Shown: positions 23,736-38,270 of the stretch, in pieces | Numbering within the stretch: position 1 is the first letter of the stretch | Layout: every line of letters begins with the position of its first letter | Origin: Apostichopus japonicus | Taxonomy: Eukaryota; Echinodermata; Holothuroidea; Aspidochirotida; Stichopodidae | Length of the DNA: 64,000 nt | NCBI RefSeq assembly: GCF_037975245.1 | Contig: NC_092569.1 | Location: 35,192,668-35,256,667, forward strand | Direction: 5' to 3' | Notes under the pieces: generated by a model | What the model saw: the letters and a program-made list of their open reading frames with translations, nothing else | Databases searched by the model: none | What the model was told of the DNA's origin: nothing | Translations under genes and position numbers: made by a program

Positions 23736-25329
23736 CTGTGTAATAAAAGACATTTACTGAATACATTACAAGACATACAGAGTATTGCAGTCAACATAAA
23801 GCAGGATCAGATTAAATCTAGTGTTAATAAAACCAGTTTGAGGGAAAGAAAGAACCTTTCGTAAACTGGTCTAAAATATGTTAGTTTAAGGGTAAAGTCG
23901 ATTTATACTTTGATAAAGTTTCCGGATAACCACTTACAATGATGTTTTTCTTTTGTCTATATTCCATATCTGATTAACAGGTCAATGATCACTTACAGAG
24001 TACAACTTTCTTCCAGGAAACATTAGATCATTGATATTTTTCCGGTTTTCAGCTACTCGGGCACATGATACGTAAGTTCACGTAAAGAACAAAGGCAATA
24101 GCCGGCTGCTTCCTTAAACAGCTTTGTTGCTTAATGCAGACAGATGTTCTTTGTTCAAGTTATATTTTGACATTACAACATTTCAAACATGGGTTGTAAC
24201 ACATTTGTGTTTAACAGTCCTTAATAACACGTAGGGATCATTAACATCGCCCCAGCTATTCTTGTTGGACGAAGATTACCGTGTCTTGATACTTACCGTG
24301 CACAATGAAACTCTGAGTTTTTAATGGTGTCGTTTTACTTGTAAGGTAAGTTCTTAGCCATAGATTTGTGTATCTTGCTAACTAAACAATTGTAGCAGCG
24401 CTACAGAAGCTCAGCTAAGCTTCTATTTGAAATCATTATGTCTAGTGATGTGCTGATATCGCCAATATCGGACCTGGCCGATATCAGATTTTTTCAATCT
24501 CAAAATCGGCCCCATACCGTTACCGATATTTTTCAACAGCCAGTATGAATGTCAAATCGCACTTTAAGTCATATTTTAATACATAAAGAATCAGAATTAT
24601 CATCGGCTATCGTAAAATATTATATTGCACAGCACACAAACAGTAACCACTTGATAATTCCTTTGTGCCTATTCTATAACATTAGCCCTAACCTCTTTTT
24701 AACTGAATGATCATAGTCCCCAACAAGATGATATGCAAGAAACTATATGTGCTAGCATTTTGTTCTTGGAACAACACAAGTCCATTCTTCCTGTTACTTC
24801 TGTTGAACGGTTCGTTACTCTGTTTGACCCACTTCGTTCAAAACTTAAGCTACAAGTCTTATCCAAATTGTTGTCACATAGAGCCCCGTCATTCTTAGCA
24901 AAGAATGTTAAAAGATGACGACAAGTTATGAATAAAACTGACTTCATATAGAAAAGACATTAGCGTATCCTGGCTAAGAACTTTTACTACTCTTAGTGAT
25001 TAACAGAACCAAAACCACGACATTTTCTTTATTTTTTTTTAACTTCCGTAAAAAATATATCCTACCATTTGCCGGTTATACTGACAACTAAGCCTATCCA
25101 AAATTAGCAAGTGCCTCGTCCTTGAATTATTCGACAAATTGTTTCAAACAAAATTCTCAAAATACAATCTTTTCAACAGTCATTTATGTTTTAACAAAAT
25201 GCATCCATGATACTCATTGCAGCTTTTTAAAAGATACACAATATTTGGAATGATTCAGTAGGGTTGTCCACGTGTTATAAATGTTATTCTCAGCTGAGGA
25301 CACAGAAGCACTGTGCAAGTTAGTGTGAT

Positions 25330-25520
25330 AAGCTACCAGCGACGTAGCCAGGAATTTGAAAGGGGGGAGCACTTTTTGCGATTGATATGTATTTTCAAAA
25401 TTGTAGGCACGACTATCTGAGCGGAACGCCACCATTGGTTGGCGCGGAGCGTACAAGAAAATTTTTGGTTTTACAAACCCCTCAGATGGCCGGAAACGGC
25501 CCTTCCCGAGTGTTCATTCT
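25330..25520 (-). repeat. Dispersed hairpin-motif repeat copy
   Basis: Read on the minus strand: GGCCATCTGAGGGGT, AAATTTTCTTGTACGCTCCG, then CGCCAACCAATGGTGGCG (25445-25428), then GCTCAGATAGT and a CCCCCC run leading to CCTGGCTACGTCGCTGG. The same order appears at 11180-11330. Confidence 0.6.
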
Positions 25521-26094
25521 GGTTCCCTGGCCTCTTGCTAAACTTGAGACACCTCACACAATATCACTTTTAAACCCACAATACAAACGAGTAAAAATAG
25601 TACGTAATTCAATACTACATAATGTCACTTAAAATCAGCAAGGTACATGTACAGAGTAGTCTTACTTTTCAACTTCTGATACTTGTAGATACAAAGATAG
25701 GCCAGAAATGTCTTTGATACAACTATAGCCAGCAGTTGTCTTTGATACAACTGTAGCTAGTAAATGTTTAAGTTAGCCTAATAAGAGAAGGCGAGAGCTA
25801 TCCAACGATTGCCATCTGATGCAAATTTCTCAACTGTTTTCTCAACTGAAATATTATCTGCGTAAACGGGTTCTTAACTACATGTTAAAAAACTGACAAG
25901 ATCGGATCCTAGTCTTTTCCGGCGCGATAGAAATGACAGCCTAGATGACAGAAGAATAGGTCACCTAATTTAGCCATTTTCTTGCTACGTTCATTTCAAT
26001 AGTTTTTCCTGTCTATAGACTCTTAAACTCGTCCAGCAAGCTTATCGATTTGAATTATGGGTGTTTAAAAAAAAAGATAACTTGGCCAACATAA

Positions 26095-26820
26095 TGTAGG
26101 CCCGGGCCTACAGTGCTATATACTGGTTACGCCCCTGATCATATGATATCATTATCAGCAGATTTTGTTTCCTGTTTGAATTCTTTTACATGTTCTTTTA
26201 CATAATATATCAGAAAGACAAACATAGTGCTCTTTTACAATTTTTCCAGTAGGATGATTCTTGTTTATTGTCCAATGTCTGGACTTTAATAAATTTGACG
26301 AACTTAACTGATGGACAATATAAACTTTCATATTTTGTAATATAGCCAGATATGCAGTGGCCTAAAAACAAATATCGTTTTCGCAGTGTATTAGCAGTGT
26401 AATACTTATTATAGGAAGTGCGTATCACGTACGATTGCTAGCTTAGCTTCATAACATGCTGTTCGTGCAGCAACTTAGGACGACTCATAGAACGAACGTT
26501 GTCAACGTCGTTGTGCATACAGTTCATGACATTCCATAGAGTGCGGTTAGGTAGGCAATATGTATTTTATTACGCAGTGGCCAACTGTAGGCTTGTAATT
26601 GGCTATAAGCTTAATTTAGCTAATTGCATCTGCCAAACTAAGTAGTTGAATCAGTAGGCGTGAATGTTACTACGATTACAATCGAGTTAACGGAGCTGAC
26701 GAGTATTCAAGATCAAAAGAGCACTGACAAAATACCATGCTAAAAAAACGACAGTTTAAAAAAAAAATCGACACTAAAAGGGGGGGATCGGTCGCTCCGC
26801 TGCTCCCCCCTGGCTACGTA
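26095..26820. repeat. Dispersed repeat, copy 2 (paralogue of 12050-12830)
   Basis: Same-strand match to 12230-12760, including AGACAAACATAGTGCTC, TTTATTGTCCAATGTCTGG, GTATCACGTACGATT, AACATGCTGTTCGTGCA and GAGTGCGGTTAG. An extra 60-bp or so near 26335-26400 and about 100 bp near 26660-26760 are not in copy 1. Confidence 0.75.
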
Positions 26821-29800
26821 CCTGTAAGCTACTCCTGTAATTATAAACATATAGTCGCATAGACTTGTGAAATTTACTTTAAAGCGCTACAAAGACTGGT
26901 ATGTACGTAACGTTAAGTCGCTTGGATGGTCTGCTTACAGATTGTTATATCATTAGATCGGTAAATATTTTTTTTAGAACATTTCGTCAAGTATGTTTGA
27001 CCAGCTAGAACAGATTAATAAATCATCGCAAGAAACCTGAAGTAGCTTTGTTGTGGGGGAAAAAAGAGCAGAAATTGGAATTGGCTCCAACAATAAAGGT
27101 CATTCTCACACGGATTACACACACAAACTGTGAAAAGGGTCAAGTTGGAAATATGTAGTCCTTTTACAGAGAATAACATCGAACTAGATTGGACTTGATC
27201 AAGTCTCCCACGGGCGGAATTATGTCCCACAATGACGGGAAGTTAAGATGGAAGACATTTGGCTACTTACATCAAAACGCATGCTGTTCATGAATACTGA
27301 AATATTGCGAAACAAATAACATGATCATTGCATATTATTGTGACCCATATTTCATTATAAGTGAAATCTTTACAGAAGCCCCTGTTTTGAACCCTCACAT
27401 GACGACAACAATATTCTTCCTGTACATGTTTGGTTCACCGCCCTTCAAACTCTTATCTACCATGCAAAATGTAAAACAACCTTAGTAACGCTACCTCGAC
27501 AAATCTACGTGGTACAGTAAGAAGAATCGACGTTTAGCATTAAAATTGTATCTTTTATAACATGATGATCATGATGATGATAAAAATTGCAAGAAATAAA
27601 GAATGTCAACAAAAAGGACAAAATAAAAAGAGGAAATTAAGGAAGACACGAGGAATTTAATCTTCTTTTCTTTCAGACCAAGTCATTCATGACCGAAATT
27701 CCATAACGTGATATTGCTCTGCCATAGTGGATAATATTTTAACAAATACTCGGCTTTAAATTTGTAAAAGTATGAAAGAATGGAAGCAGCTTAAACAAAC
27801 ACATGTATTTTTGTTTGTTAATTCCAAATAGTAATTACATAGACATGTTAGAACAGTCGAGCATATGACAGTTCACATTTTATGAAATAACGATGTTATC
27901 TGTCAAGACAAAAACATATTGTATAGCATTTCCAGTAGTGAATTTATACAATTCTCTAAATAAACCAGAGAACAAGCTTTAGATCAATATGAATAATAGA
28001 AGAATATGGCTCTTGGATACAGAAAATAGTATCACACTATCTAAAGTCATGAAAAAAAATTAAAATCTACATTTTATACTTTGCTGTTGCCAACAGAGTA
28101 AAGTGCACAGTATAATACTATCTCCACAAAAAAGATTGATGCGACCAAGGCGATTTGTTTGGGATATAGCCAAAGTTTTGTTGTCGTCGATAATGTTATT
28201 CAGGAAGCACAGACGGTGTTCGACGTCATTGTTTTATCTGTATGAAAAATTGTGTTTATTAACCAAACGCTGAGTATGTTTGTTCCTTTGAATACAGTGC
28301 TCGTTCGAACGATAGCCACAAATTATGATATAAAGAAATTTAATTAGATATCCTTCAACATATAAAGCGAATTATTACCATACAGTGAGTAATGATAAAT
28401 GTTATGATTATAATACTTTCTAGTTTTTGCAACGTGTTAGAAAAGAGACCTTTAAATACAGTGTAATATATTTTATGTTGTTTAATTTCTAAAAGTCTAT
28501 CATCGATGGTTTTGTTAAGTATAGGGAGAGTTTCCTTTGTATACTGAATTATATTACATGTTACGAAACGTTACGTTTTGTACTACACCGAATAGCCACA
28601 TCAGAAAGGGAGGGTGTAAGTTCACTGATTGAGGGCAGCGAAGAGCGAGAGTATGGGTGGGGAGCGGTGACTACTCCCATCGCATATATATTATAGATTG
28701 AGTACATTTTCAGTGGTCCTATTATAAGTAGTCTGGTCATTTTTAGTATGAAAGACGACATGCATGAGAATATCTTCGCGTTGGTTTTACATTTAATTAC
28801 TGTATTCAAATTGAGACTATTAAACGTTACAAGAACGTTTACATTATCGCCACGACTTAAATGAACACATTGTGTGGAAACCAAAATAAACTACGGTATT
28901 TGTGGTTAAAGAATTAAAAGATAACTTAAAGGATCATGAATATCTGTCTTTCTTGTAGTAGTCTATTTCCAGGTAATACGCTAACACCTAATACACTATT
29001 TCGCAGAGTTTTAGTTAATATATGCATTAGATATTTTAGTTCTTTGCATGGTGAACTAGCCTTAAATATTCCAATATTTGACAGAAAACATCACTTTGGA
29101 TTGTCATTAAAATGTTGGTGAACTGGATTGTGTCAAAAGGCTTTTTTTTTAATAAAAATGAAATGTAATTTAAATTTGGTGATAATTTTCTCACTCCAAT
29201 TATGTTGTATTACTTGTTCTCTGTTTTTTTTTTTACTGTTATAGAATATGTCTAAGTAAATAAAGAAAGACAAACAAAAACAACAAAGCTATGAATTGAA
29301 AAGTATTAATATTTAAAAGACAATCAACTAGAATAAGAATCAGTTTATTTTTAAAAGTTATAGAAACGTTCTCTGCATCTGCACTGAGTTATTCCGCTAG
29401 TAATATCGGCCTTTAGTGTTATTCGTATGATTGGGTGAAATTTTAGATTTGCCTGTCGCACTTTGTCCAGAATACAGCCTAAATTTGGAGCTATAATGTC
29501 AAAAAAATGATTAAATGGAAGAAAAAAAAAAACAATTCCTTCGTGCAATTGTCTTTATTTAATAAGGCATTTATGCAGCTTATGTTTTTGTCTTATTTTT
29601 AGTCTGGATTGATTACACAAAGACTAATGAAACATCTTACTACGATTTTATTTTGAGTATGATTTTATAACGTCTTTTCCATTGGAAAGAGACTTTCAAT
29701 CCTTTTAATCTTCTAGTTTATTCAAATTACAGATTTTGTAATAACAATATTAATTTTAAATAATACTCTCACAATAATATTGGTTGAATTATTATCACTA

Positions 29801-31895
29801 AATCGCTAATGATTGCTAGACGTCAACGTCGTTGCACATTTTATTATAATAGCGCGACACGTTAATTAGAAATACACAGTGAAACAAGTCGCACACATTC
29901 GACAAACAATACAATAATTTATAAGTGTTTCATTTTAACTCACAAGAATAAAAAAAAAGTAAAAACAGCTCACTGTTCATAAAAGTACGTTAAACGAAAA
30001 GCTATTTTATCGTTTCTTAAATATAAGTATTGAATGCCATATGAGCATATCGAGGGATGTGCACATTTTCTGTTACTGTTTTAGTTAGCTAACGATATCT
30101 AAATATATCTCAATTAAGTTTCCCATTCGGAATCATAATCTTCTTTTTTCCTTGTAATTGCCATCATATCTTGGCATTGTGATACGACATTAGGTATGAG
30201 TCGGTATCAAGGAGTTACCTTTGGTCAAGTTATATTCCTTCTCGACATAATCATTAACGAAATCAGCCTCATTTAACTGTCACTTTAAAACAAAATCGAC
30301 AGAGTTATTCTTTACAAACTTTATCATTTCAAATAAAATAAAGGAACATGTCTTACATTTGTTCTGCTCTAATATCCTTCATATTTAAAATAACGGAATA
30401 TTGGGATTATATTTCTTTGGAATCTCTTACAATATATAGCGCAACTGTAGAAAATGAGAAACACAAAAAGAGAGAAAAATGAGAAGCTAGCCACTTAAAC
30501 CGCCGGAGACATTTTCATGATCGTGTATCATACCATGCTTTAATGTAAGCAATTTAAAACCAGAACGTACTGCATGAAAAATAACATTTGTTATTTTTCT
30601 GGCTTTGTGGAAGTATTTTATCTTTGATAATTCGTTCTGCGATAAATCCGTGTAACCTAAGTTTTCTATTTTCAGCATTACTTTAAGTTTCCATAAATTA
30701 GTTTTAAATTAGATTGACGTGTACACCAGTTGGATTTATTGTTATTCAACTTTGTTTCCTTGAATAATATGATATTTTCAAAATACATTTCAAAGTACCT
30801 TTATTTTTGTTGAAGATTGTTTTTTCAAACTTTGACACACATATAACGATATCTATTAAAGAGATCTCTATGAGCATGTAAAGGAAGTAAATATTTAGGT
30901 GCTCTTTAGAAATTTATATCTGAAACTTTCGTGTTTGGATGATAGTTCAAACAATAAAATCCAACGTACAACTGAGCATTTCTTCTAATTTGATTAAACC
31001 TGAACAACAGTTTCAAGTTATAGATTTCTAATTTAAAGGATGTACCTTGTCATTATAGTTTTGTTCACTGTAGTTACCCAATTAAGCATCTTTGTGATTG
31101 GATTATCACATAGAAATTGTTTTGTTTTAGATTAGTTAACGCACATGTTGCTTTAATGTATTCATCAGGATAACTTGGACAAAGACGAGCAATAAAATGT
31201 CTGTTCGGAAATCATATCAAAATAACAGAGCTGACAAAGGAAGTTGCCTTTACGCAGATGAAAACCAAGTTATTCGTATGTAGTTTATATCGAAAAAATA
31301 AAAGCAAGGCATTATAATAAATATAAAAAAAACATTGAAAACATTTAACTATACAAAGCTTACCGAATAACGCTCTGTTTCAAAAGGGAATCTCATGATT
31401 GGATTTTTAACAAGAAGAACTTTTTTTTAAAAAAAGTTATTGTATAGTGTTTTAGTTATCGCTGAAATAAATGAATTTCTTGTTTTTAGTTATCGTACTC
31501 GTAGCCAATATTATGGAGTATACATTTATGAGCTAGAATGATTTACATTTGAATTTAAGCTCACTAATTTTTAATATGAATTGAGTGTTGTAACGTGTTG
31601 GTATGGATCTGTGAAAGGTAGGGTTGGCTATTGGAGGGAAACCTTGTGAACAGATGTGCTGTAAAGGATATGTTGAGAACGATATACTCATAAGTTTGAA
31701 AAAAGGATTAATTTTTCCTGGCCATATCACGAAACTTGATTGACTTTGAAAAATTGGTGTGTAAAGAAAACACGTTTGAGATGTATGAATGAGCTTTTCT
31801 TCTAAGTATTTTACATGTGAGCAAATTTTAAAGAATACTGTATATAAGCAAAGAAGAACCGATTAAAGCTAATATTTTCTTTTTATTCCAATATA

Positions 31896-34800
31896 TGTGG
31901 TTAAATTAAAAGACGTTTCGTTATTTTGATCGAAACACTGCTGTCTTTTCGCGAAGTTAAAAATTCCGAGTATTTCTAATTGAAGGCCTTCAAACTGTAA
32001 TTTATCAGGATTTTTTATCGATATTTTCCTATTATTTCGAAGACGCTAACTCTTCACTTTTCACATAATTTAATATTAACAGAGTTAGCTCAACAACACA
32101 TTGATGCAACTTATGTTATTTTTTCGAAACAGAAAATATTTCAATGGAGTAAAATATAAAATATATTAAACAATAGAAAGACTTACCATTTCTGTTCCAA
32201 ACGAGTTCCAAATCGTCAAAACAGTCAAACAAACTTTGAAACAATTCTCCATGATTTCGAGTTTGTATAAATGACATGCAAAAATATATTCGATGAAGTG
32301 CAAGATGGCAAATGACACAAGGTCTCTATTTAGGGGTTACCAACACCCCATTGAAATGACCGTAGTAGTATGGATGTCCATTAATGCCATCATTTTATTT
32401 GAAATATGATTTGGTGAAGAGCTTATACAAATGTGCTGCACATCTATAGTATTATTGGCTTGTGTGTAAAGAAGACTATTCGACATGCGCAATCCAATTT
32501 AATATTATTTACAGCTATATATATATCTTGAACTTTCAGTCAATAGTCCAATAAGCTTCATTTGCATAATGTTGGATTGTTCTTGTTCCGATAAATACAG
32601 CATACCACCTACTGTATGCTTATTGACTATCGTGCCTCTAGTTCCAACGACAGCAACGGTTTTTCAATTCAATCTATGTAAATGTATTTGGTTTTAAACA
32701 AATATTAATTACAATGATCACTTTTAATCTACATTACATTTAGTGTGGTATATGTTAAAGTTATTTAGTTGTGTGCCAAAACGACGTCAATGCTAGTAGG
32801 AATGTTGATTTACTTGTTCTGGTTAAGCTGCTTTTACCGATATTTTAAGAAACATGTATGAGTAATTATTTTAGCTAAGTTACTTCGCTTTTGGTTGGAA
32901 GGCAAAATTAAGGCAGTATCGAAAGGACAGGAAGTGATACTACTAATAAGCACTATATAACATGCATGAACTAGTACAACACATCTTATATACCGTGAAA
33001 TTAACGGTATGATATATCCTATACTATCAATATGTATGTACAAATATCTAATTAACACAGTTTGGAACATTCGAAGTTGGTTAGTGGTACGCTATATGAA
33101 CAATACTTCCTTGTTTTATGATGCCTACGTCACATCCTGTTTGCGGAATCGAGTATCCTCACATCTGATTGAATAAACATTTCAGCTGTTACACTGGGCT
33201 TTGACTAATTTGTTTATTGACTGTAAGAATTACATCAATAATGACTGTAAATTATAAGGAAAAATATTTTTCATTTATATAAGATATTTAATCAAGGAGC
33301 ATGTTTTGACCTATGGAAAGGTAGGATGGATATTAGATTTTTTCTTTGATACAAATTTTTAAATGAAATGTATATCTGTTAACCAGCAGAGGCGTAGCTA
33401 GAGCTTATTTAGAGGCGTAGAGCTACTTTATAAGCGTAGCTATAAGTTGGTCTTTTAACAGTGGCCACCATTTTTCAGGGAGCCCTAGGGTTGGCTACCA
33501 ACTGAGACAACTGTCAGTCATGATTTTGCATGAATAATTATATGAGTACCAGCACGCCCACGCCATTCTATTATTTAGCTGACAGTGGAGTAGCCAGAAG
33601 TAGAGAAAACGCTGTCCCTCCCACACACAAAACATTTTCAGGGACGAAAACTGGGACGGCAAGGAAAATTAACCAAGAAAAATAAATAGCTATCATATAT
33701 GATATTGGTGCGGTTACTTTATGATACAGCACAACGTTTAGACTGCCTCTCAGAAGGCTTCTCTCTTAAGCTATATGCCCACTAAGCACAGAAATAGATT
33801 TCTATTAACAAATTCACTTCGAGTCAGTTATTGACATTTTTAGACAAAATTCCGTGAGTCGAACGGCACTGGATTGTCGCCTTTAATAAAAGGTCACTGA
33901 GAGAGGAGATAAATCCGTATACCTACCCTCATATCCTATTATGTATTTTAAATGTTTTATGTTTTCAATATAAACAAGGCCGTAGACACAGGGACCATGG
34001 GAACACGATCCTGACCACCCCCCCTTCAACCCCGAAAGTTTCTAGAAAATGGTTAACAAATGTTATATCACCCGAACGCAAATGTTTTTAATATATAATG
34101 AAAATGATAGCATCATGCTTCACAACACCCTTACCGAGACAAAATTCTCTCAAAGGTGAGGGCACGCTCCTCCCCTTAAGCCCCACCCCTGTCCTAAGAT
34201 CCCTCCCTAGTACGGACGTCCACCTAAAATTTGAATTGAATTTCGTGACAGGGTGTACAGACTGTAAATGTTCATGCAATTACATATTAGTGCAGGCGTT
34301 AAGTCAACCTTAGTATTTAGTTAGTAGTTCACGCACTTTCTGTGAACCGTCTGAAATAGTACAGTATTAATTAACCAAAACTTGTTTGTCCAATGCCAAC
34401 CATGCCAGGCATATAAAATGAACAAAATAAAATTGATACACTTCTCAACTATAGCGATGCATTCCACGTCAGTACTAATTTTTTTAGCTAACCCTTTTCA
34501 TTATTTCAGGAAAAAAAAATACATTTTTATGTAAACCAGTTGCACTTTTCGGATACGTTGGAGGTAGAAATGAAACTGTTAATACAAGTCGACAGTTTGA
34601 AATAAAATGTCGTACGTTAAGTTTTTAGCATAATCAGTAGAAATTTGTGAGATAATATAGCCGAAATTTAAAAATAAGTCTTGATACAATACTTCAAAGC
34701 TTCGCAGTATTCCGCGTACTACCGGGGTGACTATTGTTGCACGAAAAAAAGAACCGGATATCCCATGGACGTTGCGCGAAAGAGAAACTAAATATTGGAT

Positions 34801-36382
34801 GTTGTACCTGGTTTGCTCACTCTTCAGTATATGAATTCTCGTATTCCTTGGCTTTGGATGCCATAACAAATTGTGACAAATAAAGATGGAAACACATTTG
34901 GCAATTTCTATGGGTGAAATTGGATCCCGTATTAAATCGATCATTGCATGTGAAAACAAAAAGAAACAAAATATTTCATAATCACAGAGTCGACACAAAT
35001 TGCGCCAGTCTGGTCGTTCTCGAATTCAATCTACATTCCCCTTGAAAAAGGAAGGATTTACGCCCCTGTACTTACATTAGACACAACCATATCACACGGT
35101 GCATATTCGTTTTGCTGGATTAGGAATGGAAGTTGCGCAGAAGAGCTCAGTCAAAAGGTTGGTTTAGAGACCCAATGATTAGAAGCCTCGTTGTAGGTTA
35201 TTCAATATGCAAGGTGCCAGTGAACTTTCGGCTAATCAAATGATTTCTTCTCTGGAATTTGTTTGGCCATGATAAAAATCTGTTCAGGTGATGCAGAATT
35301 TATTCAGCAGGTGGTTCAAGTCCACCAACAGATAACATTAAGCCACTCACTTTCCAAGAAGAATATCAAACTTTTGAGCACTTAATGTGACTTGATATAG
35401 AAAAAAAAGGCTAATCCTATGATAGAAATTTTGTATGACAATTGGCAAAGCGATCAATGTGTAAATTAGTAAGGCATCATAATTGACGCACCTTCGTAAT
35501 TGACGCATCTTCAAATTTTGCTAAACGATTCAGCAGGCAACAAAGCAGAGTTACATATTTCATGAGTTTGAATCCACTTCAGGTATATGCTGATCAAATT
35601 GTGTGTGTTTTTTTTAAATCTTTTGACATCCTCTCCCAAGTTTTGCACGTATTTTTGGCATTTAGAAATCTTACTTCCTACAAGTAACCAACATTACCTA
35701 AACATGAAACCACTACTCCCAGGGACCTGGTCTGTCTGAGTTGAGAGGCTCAATATCGGGGTATAAAATACTTGACACGGCAGACATTTTGTGGTCAAAT
35801 TCTGCTCACTATACTCTTGAAGGGGCAATGCCAGTACAAAAAGATATCATAATGTACAGTTAGCTTGTTACAACAATGTGACAGTATATGTGTACAATTG
35901 GTAAACATTTCATAATTTTTCAACAACACATACATTAACACTTAAATGAGACAGTGCCCCCCCCCCCTGTAAATAAAGAATAGGAGCTGGTGTTGTTAAA
36001 GCTCATTACCAGCTTTGTATGGTTAAAACACAAACAAACCCACTGGTGGGACTATGAGGGTTGGGAGAGGGGCAGATTATGTCTCCTTCCACATTTTCCC
36101 AGAACTTGAGCAAATTTTCAAATACACAACTAGAAACCCAAATTTCTCAAGAGGGGTGGGGGCACCCCCTTGTTCCCTCTCTCAGGTTTGCCTCAAAACT
36201 AGTACTTGGGTGTGACCGGTTTTTTTCCTGAAACTAAGTAATTTTTTTGTGTTGTCCTTTTTTTCTAGGAATACATGTGCTGGCTCCCAAAGAGTCTATC
36301 TTTTTTAGCACTGTGGGTGAAATAGACAGTTTAATAGCTATTTTTGGTTAAGTTGGAATATTCTTGGTGATAGATGTTTAAT
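31896..36382. repeat. Segmental duplication, copy 2 (direct repeat of 1-4058)
   Basis: Matches 1-4058 from TGTGGTTAAATTAAAAGACG at 31896 to TGTTTAAT at 36382. It has two blocks missing from copy 1, at about 34552-34685 and 34955-35231. Its right part (from 35074) is also the outer part of the palindrome's left arm, so its mirror image appears at about 62690-64000. The 139-codon minus frame at 34579-34998 lies across the copy-specific block and shows no known domain. Confidence 0.9.
32187..32252 (-). CDS. FREP exon 1: signal peptide (copy 2)
   Basis: 66-nt minus-strand exon, ATG at 32252-32250, ending in phase 0 before GTAAGT (32186-32181). It encodes MENCFKVCLTVLTIW and NSFGTEM, a short N-terminal segment with a hydrophobic core, as expected for a secreted protein. 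It is the nearest upstream start for the FREP exons at 15.8-23.7 kb, with matching phase to exon 2 at 23735, giving TEM-IIVSAEG across the junction. The 8.45-kb intron this implies is inferred, not shown by transcript data. The copy at 291-356 differs by few substitutions and keeps the frame, which suggests both are under coding constraint. Confidence 0.6.
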
Positions 36383-36518
36383 ATCATAAACAGCAGTCGT
36401 CATCACTGTGTAGACGTGGAATTATATTGGCCTTGTCTATATTTAAGGCTTCGGTGGTCGTTGTCCATTATTTTACTTCTTATTTTAACTTGTGGCTAAT
36501 AGAGGGCAGCAAAGTGCC
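36383..36518. other. Short unique segment between duplication end and P-like transposon
   Basis: About 135 bp with no recognised feature. It provides the left flank and the TACATACT target copy of the transposon. Confidence 0.5.
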
Positions 36519-38270
36519 TACATACTCAGAGCCGTATATTGAGAGAGTTTGGCTAATGGGGGACCGATTTTGATTGGTCGAGAGGTGACACACCCTCATA
36601 GGACGCCATGATAGTTCCAAATCAAAAACTTTTTGCGATGAGCAGATAACATAACACTAACGATGCAATACATACTTAGGCTAGTACAATACTTGCGTAA
36701 CAATTATTTTAATTTGTTAGAGAAAACAGAAAAACCTCCCCATATACAACTATGTCTGGATGTGAGGCCTGGGGATGTAGCCAGCGAAGTGAGGTTTGAG
36801 TTCTTTTTTTGAGGGGTTTTCCAACAACGTCCAAAGACGAAAGATTTGGAAACAAAAGTTGGTCGGACAGGTTGGCGGTCTAAAGTGAATAGTATTAGTA
36901 CCAAAGCTGTGTGAGGCGAGGATAGGCATATAGCCTAGGCCTCATCATCGAAGACTAGATCGTCATGTTTTGGTTATAAAAGGCCAGAAATTCCTGTTTT
37001 CTTCAATTTTAGATCAAAGCGAAGAAGCAAAATATACCTCGCAAATCCGAGGCCTAAGACTGAGTTTAAAAAGCCTGGTCTAGCTTAGTTCAATTAGGCT
37101 AATGCAAGCACTCGTCTAACTTAGTTAGAGTGAGACCATTATTAGTAGCCAACTAAGGCTAGACCTAAAGTCTGACTGCAGCAGGACTGAGTTTGGCTTA
37201 ACTTTCCTTTATGCAGACAATTAGCTGCATGACTCGATAATACGACTTGAGCTATGGGTAAAAGAAGTACTAGCCTTGGCCACAGATAGTCTAATTACGG
37301 AGGGTATAACAATATATAGGGCTATATATGCTTAGCCTGAGATAGGCCAGTTATACAGCATAGTTTTAAATGAGCTAGGCATTACAGTTTCACTCAAAAA
37401 CTCCATTAAGCCTAACCTTCGGCCTACAGGCTTAAAGTTAGGGTTTAGCCTAGAAAAGTCCAGTCCATCTCCAACTAACTTATCCTACAAAAGACAACAA
37501 TACTTGGCTAGGCCTCCTTGTGCGTGCCAACTCTTGTAGCTCACTTTCAAATTCAAAGTTAAGTCTTCAATTATGACAGTTTGTAATACAGAGTTTGGAA
37601 TCAGCATGTATCTTCAAAATGTCTTACTTTCCTCACTTGTATGACCAGGTAATTTCCTACGTTTTGGTTTCAAATTTGCAATCCCCAGGTTCAAAAGTTT
37701 ATACGGTTGGCAGGTCTGCTTTGGCCATTCAGAAGATACATTTTGGTGATTGTGAGCCTGCCCTATTGACTTTGAATATGGCCAATTTGAAAGGTGTCTA
37801 AGTGAAGGCAAGTGAAAGCTTAGGAAAGATGCCATCCCCACACTATTTCAGCATAGGACTCATCCCAAACGAAGGAGAGTACTTGAGAGAGGTTCTGTGC
37901 CACCAGTGCTACAAAATGTATTAGTTTACCACAACTATTCTTCATCACCAAATGAAGAAATGCAACTACATTTTAATGATAAACTTGGAAAGTATTTCAT
38001 GTTTATTGCATTTTGATGGAATATATTAATTGACCTTGGAAAAGGGCAATCATACTTAATTAATTATTGTTTAACACATGATTATTGCACACAATAAGAT
38101 TAATATTTAATAAATATAGGTCTTTTTAACCTCCAGATTTCCCACTTGATTAGGTGATTTACAGCTTGGAGCTGGGAAGTCCAGTGTTCCAACTCCATGG
38201 CTTTGGTACTCACTTCTTAAATCAACCCTTCATCATTTACTCAATTACTCAATCATTTACTCAATCTTTT

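Larger units (their letters stand above)
23736..32186 (-). other. Predicted long first intron of the FREP gene (8.45 kb)
   Basis: No other recognisable gene lies between exon 1 and exon 2. It holds a hAT-like terminal-looking stretch at about 24440-24530 (repeated GATATC/ATCGGCC blocks), a minus-oriented copy of the dispersed hairpin repeat at 25330-25520 (motif at 25428-25445), the paralogue of the 12.05-kb repeat at 26095-26820, and otherwise AT-rich unique DNA. The short frames at 28561-28884, 30487-30678 and 31533-31730 show no domain. Confidence 0.45.

Noticed and set aside
24440-24600. hAT-like terminal sequence (GATATC/ATCGGCC blocks)
   Set aside because: Only one end-like stretch was seen, with no partner terminus or target duplication.
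34579-34998. 139-codon minus-strand frame
   Set aside because: No recognisable domain or splice support, and it is broken in copy 1 because of missing blocks. Likely chance.
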